From the NCBI RefSeq assembly GCF_000372725.1, contig NW_005197722.1, forward strand, positions 1 to 64,000: a stretch of 64,000 nucleotides of DNA, given 5' to 3'. Positions 23,050 to 33,362 of the stretch are shown here, piece by piece. This stretch comes from Emiliania huxleyi CCMP1516. Lineage: Eukaryota; Haptophyta; Isochrysidales; Noelaerhabdaceae. The notes beneath the pieces are model-generated. The model had not been told where the DNA came from. It was given only the letters and a program-made list of their open reading frames with translations, and searched no databases. The translations under genes and the position numbers were made by a program. Position 1 is the first letter of the stretch. Each line of letters starts with the position of its first letter.

Positions 23050-24151
23050 GGCCCAGAGGTATCCTCGGGGCGGCGGAGGGGGAGGTGGTGGGGACGGTGT
23101 GGCGGCGGTGAGGGTTGTTGCAGATGTCTCAAATATGAGGGGTTTTGACTCCTACCAGCTCCTGACGCTATCCCTGGCAGCTCTAATGACCAGGATCAGT
23201 AGTGCTATAATAGAGGGTGCCCATACTAGCGCAGGAGCTGCCACACTCGCCCGGACCGTCCCCTTCTGGGGCCGGTTCCGCAGCCCGCGAGAGCCGACAG
23301 CGGGGCCGTGCCGCGGGTGCCTACTGCCGAGTGCCACAAACACTGCGCCGTCCCGCCATCACCTACAGGCTGTCTTGTGTGATGGTTGGGATGTCCAAAC
23401 GCCACCATCTTGGCTCTTGCGACCTCAAACCCGCGAGCTGTATGGGTGGTCCTGACATCGACAGACGCCCGAGGACCACGGTGAAGCTGAGCTGGAACGA
23501 GTCGACAAGTCTCGTCTGAGCCCGTGGCGGTCGCCGGCTGAGTCGCTGTGCACGGACCGGTACCTCAGGCGTCACCTCCGCAGCCTCAGGTCTCACACTC
23601 CATCACCTCCGCCGGGACGCCGTCGGTGGCACGCTCGGCGGCGAGTTTGTTGCAGCCCCACAGCGAGCGCGGCGTCGAGCCTACTCGGTCTGGTCGGTCG
23701 GCCGCACTCCCTGGGTGCCAGGGAGTGCGGCCGACACGCGAGCGGTGCTTCCTGGCAGCGCGCGCCAGCTGTGGGGCTGCAACAAACTCGAGACACGCTT
23801 TTTTGCAGGGGCTCGGAACCTTCTCTGTGGCCAGTCCATGGCGCGGGAGCTGTCGTCTGCACTATCTCGCTGCGTGCTCGGTCCTGGCGGGTCGGAAACG
23901 CGGTCCAGGGGTTCTCCCGCTCGCCGGCCGGTGTGGCCGGCGCGCTCTCCTCGACGCACGCCGCGCTCGCCCCTGATATCGGCCACGAATCCTCAGCGAC
24001 GGTGCGCTCCGCCAAACGCTCGACCCGCCCGACAGCCTCCAAACGGGGCGCGCCACCCGCAAACGGGGCGCGTTGGAGGGTGGGTGTGGTCCGCGCGTGC
24101 GGAGCGCGTGCGCCTGAGCGGCCGCTCGTTTATGCGCGCGTTGTAGGTGCC
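23050..24151. other. No recognisable gene; repeats and a foldback element
   Basis: Open frames exist on both strands without recognisable domains. The only clear structure is the foldback element at 23643-23789 and a ~65-bp repeat (23976-24040) copied at 24382-24446. Confidence 0.5.
23643..23789. mobile_element. Foldback (inverted-repeat) element, 147 bp
   Basis: Outer arms of 21 bp are perfect inverted repeats (23643-23663 and 23769-23789; core GTTTGTTGCAGCCCCACAG). A second perfect 18-bp inverted pair with a 3-base loop sits at the centre (23697-23714 and 23718-23735; core GTCGGCCGCACTCCCTGG). Such nesting fits a small non-autonomous element; no coding capacity and no clear target duplication seen. 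Confidence 0.7.
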
Positions 24152-24331
24152 ATGTCGGGGCGGGCAGCGTTGAATGACGCCATGGTGGCGGAGGAGGAGA
24201 AGGCGATCGTGGCGCGGCTGGCGGCGCTGCTGCCGGCGCTGGGCCTCGCGGCATGCGTTCCGCGGCTGCCAATCAAACGCAAGCTCCGCGACAACGACTA
24301 CGCGCCCAAGCACCAGTCTGGCACATCATGA
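24152..24331 (+). CDS. Small ORF, unknown function
   Basis: 59 residues from ATG at 24152 to TGA at 24331: MSGRAALNDAMVAEEEKAIV, then a hydrophobic helix and a basic tail (KRKLRDNDY). Composition is that of a normal protein, but there is no homology I can name and it is flanked by two copies of a ~65-bp repeat. Could be the first exon of a lost gene. Confidence 0.3.
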   Translation: MSGRAALNDAMVAEEEKAIVARLAALLPALGLAACVPRLPIKRKLRDNDYAPKHQSGTS

Positions 24332-26550
24332 ACGAACGATCAACGACACGCGCGAGCGGCAAGGGCGGCAAGGGCTCCGGATATCGGCCATGACTCCCCA
24401 GCAACGGTGCGCCTCGCCAAACGCATGGCCCGCCCGCCAGCCTCCCACAGCCCTCCCCTCCGCTCTCACCGCCGCCGACGCGCCGCCACGCCGCCTCTGC
24501 CCTCGCCGAGCCGTCGCCACCGCCCTTCTCGCCGCCTCTGCCTCCCGCCCGCCTCCCGCCCGCCTCTCCCGTGCCTCTGCTCTCCCGCCCCGCCCAAGCG
24601 GCACCGCGCACGCGAGACGCCCTCTCGAGGCGGAGCCCGTCCAATGTCGCGCTAACGCGCGATCGCGTCTCGCCCACGGCGCACACTCACACCAACGCAC
24701 ACCATGTCCCGCTCAGGCTCCTACCGGAGAATCATACCCTCCACGACACTGGCGTACACGGCGACGGTCCCGTGCACCGGCGCCGTGCCGAGCCGTCCTC
24801 CTGCTCGGCGACCAGCTCCGCCGTGTCTCGATGCCGGCAGCATCCGGTGCGTCGCCGCCGGCGACACCGCCCGCTGCGGCGAGTGGCATGTGCGGTGGCG
24901 CGCCCTGCTGCGTGGCCGCCGCCGGCTCGGACGTGGCCGCGGCTGGAGCCGGGCCTGGGTCGGTCGCGGCCAGAGCCAAAAATGGAGCGCAGCTAGGGCT
25001 GCGCAGCGAACAGGAGCGAGTTCGCGCTGCGGTGCTCAGTACGGCGAGTTCGCTCTGCGGCCTGCTCGGGCTTTATCTCTCGCGTCTCGGCTGCGTTGGC
25101 GGCTGAAGTCTTTTTTATCGGTGCGTTTTAGCTGTTTTAGCAGCAAACGTCCGAATTCTGCAGCGATGACCGATCTGGGAGGCGCGAGTGCGACGAGAGG
25201 CTTTCCGCTTTGCCTTTTTTTTGGTCTGGCTGGGAATTTGGTGCGAGAGACGGTCTCAGACCCAAAGAGAATGCAGAATCTAATGTTTTTTCACACACAA
25301 CACAGACACAGACACTGCGCTCCCCTCAGCTCCCGCGCTGGCAGGGAGACGCGAGCCCTGACGGAGTCCGGTGGTGGGGGCCCGCCACGCAACTATAGCG
25401 CCGCCCTGCGCTGACATGGTTCGTGCTGAGCCGCCGCCGCCGCTCGCTCTCGAAGAGCGTCGCGCTGCTGCCCGTTCCCGGAGCGCAGAGCGCGAGTTTG
25501 GTGGTCAGGGCCTCGCCTGAAGGGGGGGTGGGGCAGGGGGGAGAAGATGAGGGCGTCAGCGAGCGGGTGGGGCTGCCGTGAAAGTGGTGCGCGGGGGTGG
25601 ATGCACCTCACAATACGAGCGAGTAGCGGAAAGACCGCCCGCTACTCCGGCGGAAGAGTGCTCCCCCGCCGCCCCCTGGGTCACCCCGAGTGACCTCGCA
25701 GCCCACGCCGTGAGGCGCTGCTGCTGTCAGGGGATGTTGGGGGCGTGCAAAGCGGCTGGGAAGAGACGGCCAGGCTCCTCGCGGGCAAAAGACTGACGTG
25801 GCCGCCGCATTCAGCCTCCGGCGGGCCTCCGGCGGACGCCTGCGGCGTGACGCTCCGCGCGAACAGCCCCGTCTCGGAAGCGCTGCGGGACGGCCTCGCT
25901 TCAACGTGCGCCTGCCGGGGTGGGGTGGTCACCGAATGAAATCGCGGCCGCAGCTGCTTCGAGGGGTGATTGAGGCCGGGCAGGAACGGCTTCTCCCGTG
26001 GTGCCCGCATCGAATAGGCCGACCACACAAATCGAGGGCTGCGTGGACCTCCTAGGCCTTCTTGGTCGGGTCGCTCCTCCTGGCATGGCGCTCGGCCTGC
26101 GAGCACGGGCGGAGCGAGCGGTGAGCGGGCAGTGTGCCGCCGGACGGGGAGCTCCGTCACCCTATCGCGGAGCTCTGGTCCCGCCCCTGGGCCGGGATGC
26201 GACCCACAATAAAACCCGTCCCACCCGAAGTGCATCTCCGGGAACGGCCTCCTCGAAACGGAGGCGCGGCGCGGGCGGCGCGCGGGGCAAACGGGCGCAC
26301 CTTGGGGGCTCCGAGGGGCCTGCCGACGGGCCTTCAGGCGAGCCGCGGACGGGCGCCGGATGCTCTCCGCGCGGCGAGCCAGGCGAGGCCGAAGAGGAGG
26401 ACGGACCGCTCAGGCGCCATCGAACCTGAATTTATTTAATTTAGACACGTGTATATTATTTTTGCTTGGCCGGCCCTCATGCTGAAATTCTGCAAAAACC
26501 TGACCGGCCCCTGCCCTGCCCCTACCTACCTACCTACCTACCTACCTTAC
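24332..26550. other. No recognisable gene (about 2.2 kb)
   Basis: GC-rich sequence with overlapping low-complexity frames (Arg/Pro-rich) and no recognisable domain or splice-consistent gene. A TACC/CTAC short repeat lies at 26521-26546 just past the transposase stop. Confidence 0.5.
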
Positions 26551-28185
26551 TTATGGGAAACTAAAAAAGAAATCACTCGATCGGTGAAGGTTGGGTACTA
26601 TACCAACTAAAGTGATGGCTGGTGGTACTATCCTGCAACCACAGTCCTTCCTGTGACATGGCAGGCCACTCTCAAGCCCTACAAGCACCAGATCAACGAC
26701 TTGGGGAGGGTTGACATCGTGATTTGGCCGGAAAAATTCTTTTTCTGCTGTGAAAATTCCGGCGTAGGGGCCGCCGCGCATGTACTCGTGCAGCTCCGGG
26801 GGCGCGAGCCCGAACTCGTAGCTGACGATGTTGCCGCGAGCGAGGCACGTGTGCATGTTGGTCAGCACGTTGGCGACGGGGAAGTACAGGCCCACAGGGG
26901 AGAGCAAGACCTGCAAGGCGTGTGTGCGAGGCGGGGTGAGTGCTGCACGCGTGAGGCACACAGTGTGTCTACAGCGCGCGTGTGCGTGTGTCTGCACGAC
27001 GCGCCTTGGACTTCTTGCGGTAGTCGAGGAAGGGCCAGAGGTTGACGATCTTGCCAAAGCCCCACTCGACAGTGACGCGCGCGGGGGACATGGTGCTGTT
27101 GAAGAACTGCTGGGCCGGGGTCATGGCGCCCTTGTACATGCGCCACAGGAAGGCGCTGATCGGGTAGGCGGAGTCGCCAAAGAGGCAGTAGTCCTGGCCG
27201 AGGCCACCTGGCATCCACGCAAACGGGCCGCCGCGGCAGAGGTCGTGCAGGATCTGGACAATTCGCGAGCGCGAGAGGACGGTGGAGTCGTGCCGGCTGC
27301 CGTTCACCGGGCCGAAGGGGTAGGGCTGCATGCCTGCGCGCACTGGTCGTCCACGTGACGTGTGTTTTGGGGGATGAACTGACCGCTAAGGAGGTGCTGG
27401 TCACACCGTTTGGGAAGATGATGCCCTGCGTCTTGATGCCGTGGATACGCTTGTGGCCGGAGTACAGCACATTCTGATACCTGCCCGGCCGGCACACCGC
27501 CCAGAGCTTGCCGTCGATGAAGCCGATCAAGTTCTGGATGGGGAGGCCATAGTCGGTGAAGGCCTGGGCAAACTGGTGGAAGTGCGGCGACCACGAGGAA
27601 AAGGAGCGGTGGTCGACGAGGTGCGGGAATGTGTTGTGCACATGCTCTACCTGCGCAAGGGGTGCAGAGAGCGGTGCGGTCGAGTGCACGGTGCAGCAGC
27701 ACAGAGCACATCCAACGGCGCGCCATGTACAGCGTGACCTCGGAGAGGGCGGAGATGTTTCGCCCCGTCGTCCACGTCATCTTGTCGAAGCCGTCGTCGC
27801 TCCGGAAGCGGAGCAGCAGCAGCAGCACAGCTTCCTCGCCGGTGAAGAGGTGCCCGCCGACAGTCTGGATCACAGCCGGCACCATGAGCGCCGCGATGAC
27901 GATTGGCAGCCAGCGAAGGTGGAAGCCGTAGTTCTGGTACGTGGCGCTCGAGACATCGTCGCCGGCGTGCCCGCGAGCCGCCGCCTCGCGCTGCAGTCGC
28001 GCCACGCTCAGCCGCTCGGGTCCGATCTCCTGCGTCCTCCGGCGCATGAGCGGCTCGACGCCGGTGACTACGAGCTCGTCCTGCACGTCGAGGTCGCTCT
28101 CGGAATCGGAGTCGAGCATGTTTGCCATGCCAAAGAAGAACTTGGACTCCAGGAGCTCGCCGAGGAAGTATGCGCGGCTCGGCAT
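26551..28185 (-). CDS. Harbinger/HARBI1-type DDE transposase, intact, four exons
   Basis: Exons 27703-28185, 27407-27650, 27005-27333, 26551-26910 give an open 471-residue protein. Introns: 52 nt (27651-27702, GT), 73 nt (27334-27406, GT), 94 nt (26911-27004, GC). The N-terminal half has the helix-rich region typical of the family (LFTGEEAVLLLLLRFRSD, then MTWTTGRNISALSEV). The catalytic acids fit D in LIGFIDGKLW, D in CLFGDSAYP and E in TVEWGFGKI; PVNGSRHDSTVL lies between. Cuts and joins DNA if active; a host-domesticated role is equally possible because the frame is intact and introns are present. No convincing terminal inverted repeats or partner MYB-like gene were found next to it. Confidence 0.85.
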
Positions 28186-28243
28186 CAGAGAGTGTCAGCA
28201 GCAAGTGTACGACCGGTGAGAGCTGCAAAAGCGCGTCGGGCGG

Positions 28244-28267
28244 TTCGAAAATCAGCTGATTTTCGAA
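28244..28267. other. Perfect 24-bp palindrome upstream of transposase
   Basis: TTCGAAAATCAG followed by its exact reverse complement, 59 bases upstream of the transposase start. Could be a protein-binding site or a hairpin; function unknown. Confidence 0.6.
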
Positions 28268-28525
28268 GTGTCGAACACAAGTGTGGAAGCAAGTGTAGAA
28301 GCGTGGCAAAAACCCCCCAATACGTTCCAACGTCCTGCTTTTTTGGGACATTTTCGACGCTTTTGTCCCATAGATCTATACTCGTGCAACAACCCGTGAG
28401 GGCGGAGAGACAGAAACTCGACCGCGAGGACAGGAGGTGTGCGCACCCTCATCTAAGACAAAACTCGACCGCGAGAGCAGGCGCACATGCCACATCGCTT
28501 CCAGGGAGGGGGGGCACTTCTCTGC

Positions 28526-28793
28526 TCACAACATGCTGGGGGGGGGGGGGGTCCCAACTCCCCAGAGGCTTCGCAACATGCTAAAGGGGAGGGGGGGGTC
28601 GTCCGACCCCCCCAGAGACTTCACCACATGGGGGGGGGGGGGGGGGCGGCAGATTGCATGGTCCTCGGAGGCGAAACCTCGGCAATGTTACACTGTCTCC
28701 TCGGAGGCGGAGAAGGCCTCTGCATTGTTACACAGATGTTGCACCGTCTCCTCGGAGGCGTGGAGGAGGCCTCGGAGGTGCCTCGGCAATGTA
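28526..28793. repeat. Poly-G tracts and CTCGGAGGCG repeats
   Basis: Several G runs of 10 to 18 bases (28529-28650), then imperfect repeats of CCTCGGAGGCG..TTACAC (28660-28795) at the 3' side of the ankyrin gene. Prone to sequencing error and G-quadruplex formation. Confidence 0.6.
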
Positions 28794-29972
28794 TTACATC
28801 GGCAGCGAGGGCGGCGAAGATGGAGGCGGAGGGCTCCCCGGGGAGAGGCACGCCTCAGCCAGACCGAGAGCTTCAATGCAGGGAATGGTCTGCTCGCAGG
28901 CAGCATTGGCATAGGCGCATGCATTGTTCCCATTCGGGTCCGTAAGCCAGATGTTCGCTCCCGCCTTGACCAGCACGGCTGCAATTTCTTTCCCGCCTGG
29001 CCACTTATCGCCAAACAAAATCACTCGTGCTAGAGCATTCAGGAGCGGGGTTCTTCCCCGAACCATTTCGTCGAGGTAAGCGCCCTTGCCAACCAGGAAC
29101 TCTACGGCGTCGAGGCTTCCATAGATGCTGGCCATCGATAGGGGAGTAGCTCCGTCGCTTGATCGAGCAAAGTTGACGTCAGCACCTGCCTCGACCAAGG
29201 CCTTGACAATGTCGTTTCTCGTCGCCATGCCACCTGCAATGCCATCTGGCGTCGCCATCGCAACTATTGCCCTGATGAGCGCGGTGTCACCCTGGGAAAT
29301 AGTCCGGTCGGGCTCGGCTCCCGCCTCGAGCAGCATGTTAACGATCTCAAGGGCCCCCGAATAGTCGCTGTGCCGAGTGATAATAACCGCGGCGACTAGG
29401 GGGGTGGTTTCATATTCCCCCTGTTTTGTGTTGACGTCTGCGCCCGCATCGATGAGCAGCCTGGCGACCTCGACGTGCCCGGAATTGGCCGCCATCCCCA
29501 GTGGCGTGGATCCGAGACTCGACCGCGGCTCGTCAATGCCCGCACCGCCGTCAATCAGTTTCGTGGCGAGCGCGACGAGGCCTTCCGCCGCGGCGAAGAA
29601 GAGCGCCGACCAGCCGTTCTCCGGGTTCTGCTCGTCGATATTCTCCGTGTCTGCGATGAGAGCGTCCATCGCCGCTGAGTCGCCGGCGAGCCCTGCCGTC
29701 CAGAGCACGGGGGGAGGCGCGGAGGGGGGAGAAGGCGGTGAGGGCGGCGACGATGGTAGCGGCGGCGAGGGCGGCGACGAAGGCAGAGGGGGCGAGTTTG
29801 GGGGCGAAGGCAGCAGCGGCGAGGGCGGCGGCGAGGGTGGCGGCATTAGCGGCGACGAGGGAGGCAGTGCAGAAGACCCAGAGCTGGCAAACAGCAGCTC
29901 GAGCGCCGAACCAGATGGCGCAGCGTTGACGGCGCTGATGATGGAGCCAATCAGAACGACAACGCACACCAT
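28794..29972 (-). CDS. Secreted or lumenal ankyrin-repeat protein
   Basis: Single-exon frame of 392 residues. A signal peptide (MVCVVVLIGSIISAVNA) is followed by a Ser/Pro-rich spacer (~36-88: PPPSPPPSPLL type), then ankyrin repeats from ~92 to ~350 (for example STPLGMAANSGHVEVARLL, DGATPLSMASIYGSLDAVEF), and a short Pro/Ser tail. Ankyrin repeats bind other proteins; a signal peptide on such a protein is less usual and suggests a surface or endomembrane location. Partner unknown. Confidence 0.8.
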   Translation of the reverse strand: MVCVVVLIGSIISAVNAAPSGSALELLFASSGSSALPPSSPLMPPPSPPPSPLLPSPPNSPPLPSSPPSPPLPSSPPSPPSPPSAPPPVLWTAGLAGDSAAMDALIADTENIDEQNPENGWSALFFAAAEGLVALATKLIDGGAGIDEPRSSLGSTPLGMAANSGHVEVARLLIDAGADVNTKQGEYETTPLVAAVIITRHSDYSGALEIVNMLLEAGAEPDRTISQGDTALIRAIVAMATPDGIAGGMATRNDIVKALVEAGADVNFARSSDGATPLSMASIYGSLDAVEFLVGKGAYLDEMVRGRTPLLNALARVILFGDKWPGGKEIAAVLVKAGANIWLTDPNGNNACAYANAACEQTIPCIEALGLAEACLSPGSPPPPSSPPSLPM

Positions 29973-30186
29973 TGATGGAGAGAACGAGATTAGATCAAAT
30001 AAAAAAAACGCAAATGAGTGTAAGAGTGTAGGCCATCATCTGTCTCGCGTCCACCCAAACTGGCTCTGGTGTCCGGTCCGAGCCTGGCTGTTCTTCACCT
30101 TCCTACATAAAAACATGTTGTTTTTTGTGCTGCTAACCACAACGTATTCTGGAAACACGCTTGTCACACATATTGTCTCACCTTCT

Positions 30187-30287
30187 CGATCATCCGGCCC
30201 GCTGGGTGCGCTCCTCAGCTCCCCGGCCCTGGATGTGAGGTTGATGACTGCACTCCAAGTGCTCCAAGTGCTCCAAGTTCTCGAGCG
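30187..30287 (+). repeat. Dispersed repeat, copy 3 of 3
   Basis: Carries CATCCGGCCCGCTGGGTG, CCCCGGCCCTGGATGTG, GGTTGATGACTGCACTCC and three CTCCAAGTG units, in the order of the copies at 16605 and 22083 (inverted). The neighbouring 29973-30645 holds no other recognisable feature. Confidence 0.85.
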
Positions 30288-30645
30288 CCAAGGTACGCCG
30301 CGTCGCCGGGCCCCGCTCTCAAGAGAGCCTCTCATGATGGGCCGCTGAGGACTGAGAGAGAGATTTTTAGAAGCCAACAAGACATCTCTTCGCTCTCTTG
30401 AGAAAGGCGCCCGTGAGAGCGACGCCGACACGGCCGATTCCGAGAGCGAGCTCGGCCAGCTCCAGGGATCCTCGGGATACAAAATCCCTAATCCGCCTCG
30501 GGACGCGTTCAGCTTCAGGCCGGGTAACCACAAACCAGCTACCACCCCGCCCCCCCCCCAGATGGCGCGAGCCGTTCGATTCTACGTAGCTCGATTCACA
30601 GGCACCGACGTAGCTCTGCACAAGCGCCACACTAAACACACGACC

Positions 30646-30852
30646 TCACAGGACGAGCCGCCCTTGCGCGTCGCGCGGCTCGGGGAAGATGTGCGGCGCC
30701 GCGCCGCGCCGCTTCGTCTCCGGATTGTCCTCGCTGGTGGCCCAGTTCCTGCCCGCTATCGTCTGCGCCTGCCCGATTCCCATCCCCGGGTTGGCCTGCC
30801 GCAGGCGCGCAACCTCAGCGCGCATGAAGAGGCCGAGCGCGGAGGGCGCCAC
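30646..30852 (-). CDS. HMG-box-like (YABBY-type) fragment
   Basis: 68-residue frame. The segment APSALGLFMRAEVARLRQAN, then PGM...IAGRNWATSED, resembles the HMG-like helix pair of YABBY proteins (PSAYNxF...KxxNP...KNWA). Only this part is present, next to repeat arrays, so it may be an isolated exon or a gene fragment. Would bind DNA if functional. Confidence 0.35.
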   Translation of the reverse strand: MAPSALGLFMRAEVARLRQANPGMGIGQAQTIAGRNWATSEDNPETKRRGAAPHIFPEPRDAQGRLVL

Positions 30853-30944
30853 CGCTTCGCGGCGACGGAGGGGGTGGAGAGGGTGGAGGCGGAGAGGGTG
30901 GCGGTGGCGGTGGCGGTGACGAATGGGGTTTGTGGAGCGTCCAG

Positions 30945-31022
30945 GGATGTCCAGAAGGTCCAGAAGGTGTCCAGAAGATGTCCAGAAGGTGTCCAGAAGA
31001 TGTCCAGAAGGTGTCCAGAAGG
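30945..31022 (+). repeat. Array of 11-bp iterons (RTGTCCAGAAG)
   Basis: Seven to eight tandem units alternating GTGTCCAGAAG and ATGTCCAGAAG. A second array lies at 33146-33245; inverted pieces (CTTCTGGACATTCTGGACAT) occur at 31218-31240 and 31344-31365. Confidence 0.85.
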
Positions 31023-31375
31023 TTGGAAAAGAATGTGGGAACGTCTAGAGGGTCCTCTGCAGGTGTGCAGAAGGCCTCAGGTGTTCTACCGAAGGTCTCA
31101 CTCAGTCAGGTTAAGCCGTAGGTCACACGTGTCTCAAAGAGTCGCCTCCACGAGTGAGCAACCCAGTCAGTCATGGGCTTTGAAAAGTAGACATTGTGGT
31201 TTGCTGGTGAAGGCCTGCGGGCCTTCTGGACATTCTGGACATTTGAGAGAGAGAGAGAGAGAGAGGGCCTAGAGAACACAACCCCCTCTCTCTTTTCTCC
31301 CAGTAAGCTAAAAGTACGACATTTGCTAAAGCTTGCTAAAGCACCTTCTGGACATTCTGGACATTTGCTAAAGCT

Positions 31376-32336
31376 TGCTATCTCGCAAATACTTGATTTT
31401 TCACGCCGTGTAACAATCGTGATCAAACGGCCCTGCTGTGAGCTGGTACACCAAGAATGGCTTACCACTGCCAGGAGCCACACTGTGGCAAGCTGTGATG
31501 AGCGTGGTTTGGCTTGTGCAGCCCATACGGACGTGGTATATATACATATATGCGGCCACGTGTCGGCCGGTTCGGGGCACGAAATCCGGATTTTTCCACG
31601 GCGTAACAATCGTTGCTGTAGTGGCGCCAATGGCCGCCTCCCGTCGCGCCATTGGCACCCTAGCCAGCAGTAGCACCGGAGGCAACACCACCAAGCCCAC
31701 AAGTCACAAGAGTGACGGAGATGCTTGCCACGAGCACCGTGACGCCCGACCCTGTGAGCACCGTGGGCGTATACGGCTGCATACGGTGAGATGATGCACA
31801 GCATGGCCAGACGAGGGATGCAATGCTCGCCAGCTGTATGTTAGTGAGGTATATGGATGTGATCAACATTTGTGAATCACAGGTACGCGCAGCAGCGCAT
31901 GTAGCCGCTGATATCGAAGACAGCGCAAACAGGTCTTTTTGCGCCACGCACCCGATGGCCGTGCTGGTCCAACTGCGTGCACAGGAATGCTATCAGCGCG
32001 TCTCCGCCATAACTGGACATGGCAATGAAGCAGCTGAGACGTGATAACACCGGTGCTGGGCCAAGGAGGTGCCGCTCACCGCCGATTGTTACGACTGTCG
32101 TCGAAGGCGAGCGGCGGTCGCCGGGCAGCAGCTCGTGGCGATCGTCGATCCGCGAGCTGCCAAGCTTGTCACAGGCCGGCACTGGATCGAGGACGATGGC
32201 GCCGCGCGGCTGGAGGCAACGGAGAAAGGCATTGTGGAGCGGCGAGGCGATTGTTACGAATTTCGAGGGTGCGGAAAAATCCGATCGCCTGGAAAAATCA
32301 AGTATTTGCGAGATAAGCACCTCTGGACATTCTAGA
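31376..32336. mobile_element. About 1-kb segment bounded by long inverted repeats
   Basis: The left arm (31340-31420) reads GGACATTCTGGACAT, GCTATCTCGCAAATACTTG, ATTTTTC and GTAACAATCG. The right arm (32249-32336), reverse complemented, has the same blocks in the same order (AGAATGTCCAGAGG, CTTATCTCGCAAATACTTG, ATTTTTCC, CGTAACAATCG). A third partial copy (GGATTTTTCCACGGCGTAAC) sits inside at 31589-31608. No transposase is encoded; a minus-strand frame at 31660-31947 (95 residues, two hydrophobic stretches) has no recognised family. Likely non-autonomous element. Confidence 0.65.
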
Positions 32337-33145
32337 CAACTGGCGCGAACCACTCGCGCCGAAGGGCGTGTTGGGAAGATTCTGTGATTACCGCTGCGTG
32401 GTCGCTCGGTGGCCGTCGCGATCGGTCGTCCCGTGCCGGCCTCGGCCTCGCGGCCCTCGCACACCTTGGGTTCGTCTAAATTCGAATCGCCGTTGTGGAG
32501 TACGGGCGCGGCAAAGACGGCGCCTCGACAGCGCCTCGACGGCGGCCGCAAAAGCCGTCTCATGCACGTCGCCGCGCGGCCTCGAGGCGCCGCGAGCGTG
32601 CACTGCGGTCAGCACTACCCGCTCCGGCCCGAGACGCCCGACGCGCGCGCGCGCGCGCTCTCTCCCACCTCTCCACCCAGACGCTCCACGGTCGCTGTGT
32701 CGCAGCTGTGTCGCGGCATAACCACCGAGCCGCAGCGCGGCGCTCGGCCCGCGCCGCCGTCTCACGAGCTCGTCTCTCGCCCGCCGCGCAGGCGAAAACC
32801 AACTCGATGCCTCAAGGCTTGACTCGAACGACTCTCGTCACTGTACCCGCCCTCGTGCCACGCTGCAGCCGCCGCTCTCGTCTCTCCTCTGTCGCTTCGC
32901 CGCGGTCGCGGCCGCACGGAGGTGCCACGGGCGGTGCGAGTGATACTCCGCTTCGCGCCGTCCGGCTCCATATACTGCGACTGTCGCGCCGCGGATGAGT
33001 GCGGTTTGTCCTGCCCCGCGCGCCTCGCGCCGCCGCGGCACTTGTTTGTAGTTTTTTTTGCTTGTTTGTTGTTGTATACCGCCTTGAGATGTAACAATCA
33101 CAGATTCAGTAAGAGTCTGATGGGTATGACCACACTTGGAGAGGT
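32337..33145. other. No recognisable gene
   Basis: GC-rich sequence with overlapping Arg/Pro-rich frames on both strands; no domain or splice-consistent gene seen. Confidence 0.5.
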
Positions 33146-33245
33146 GTACAGAATGTCCAGAATGTCCAGAAGGTGTCCAGAAGATGTCCAGAAGGTGTCC
33201 AGAAGATGTCCAGAAGGTGTGTCCAGAAGGTGTCCAGAAGGCTTC
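33146..33245 (+). repeat. Second array of 11-bp RTGTCCAGAAG iterons
   Basis: About nine units, same alternation as 30945-31022, one with a 2-base insertion (GTGTGTCCAGAAG). Confidence 0.85.
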
Positions 33246-33362
33246 TGGTCAAAATGCAGCTATTTAACCTTTCGCCATTTGAGAAGGCCAGCTCCCCACC
33301 CCTGGCTTAATTAGTAATAGATCTAGATCTTTCAATTGTGCCGCTCTCAAATCTAGTCTGGT

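Noticed and set aside
30945..33245. CRISPR-like arrays
   Set aside because: Units of 11 bp without spacers, in a eukaryotic genome with no cas genes.
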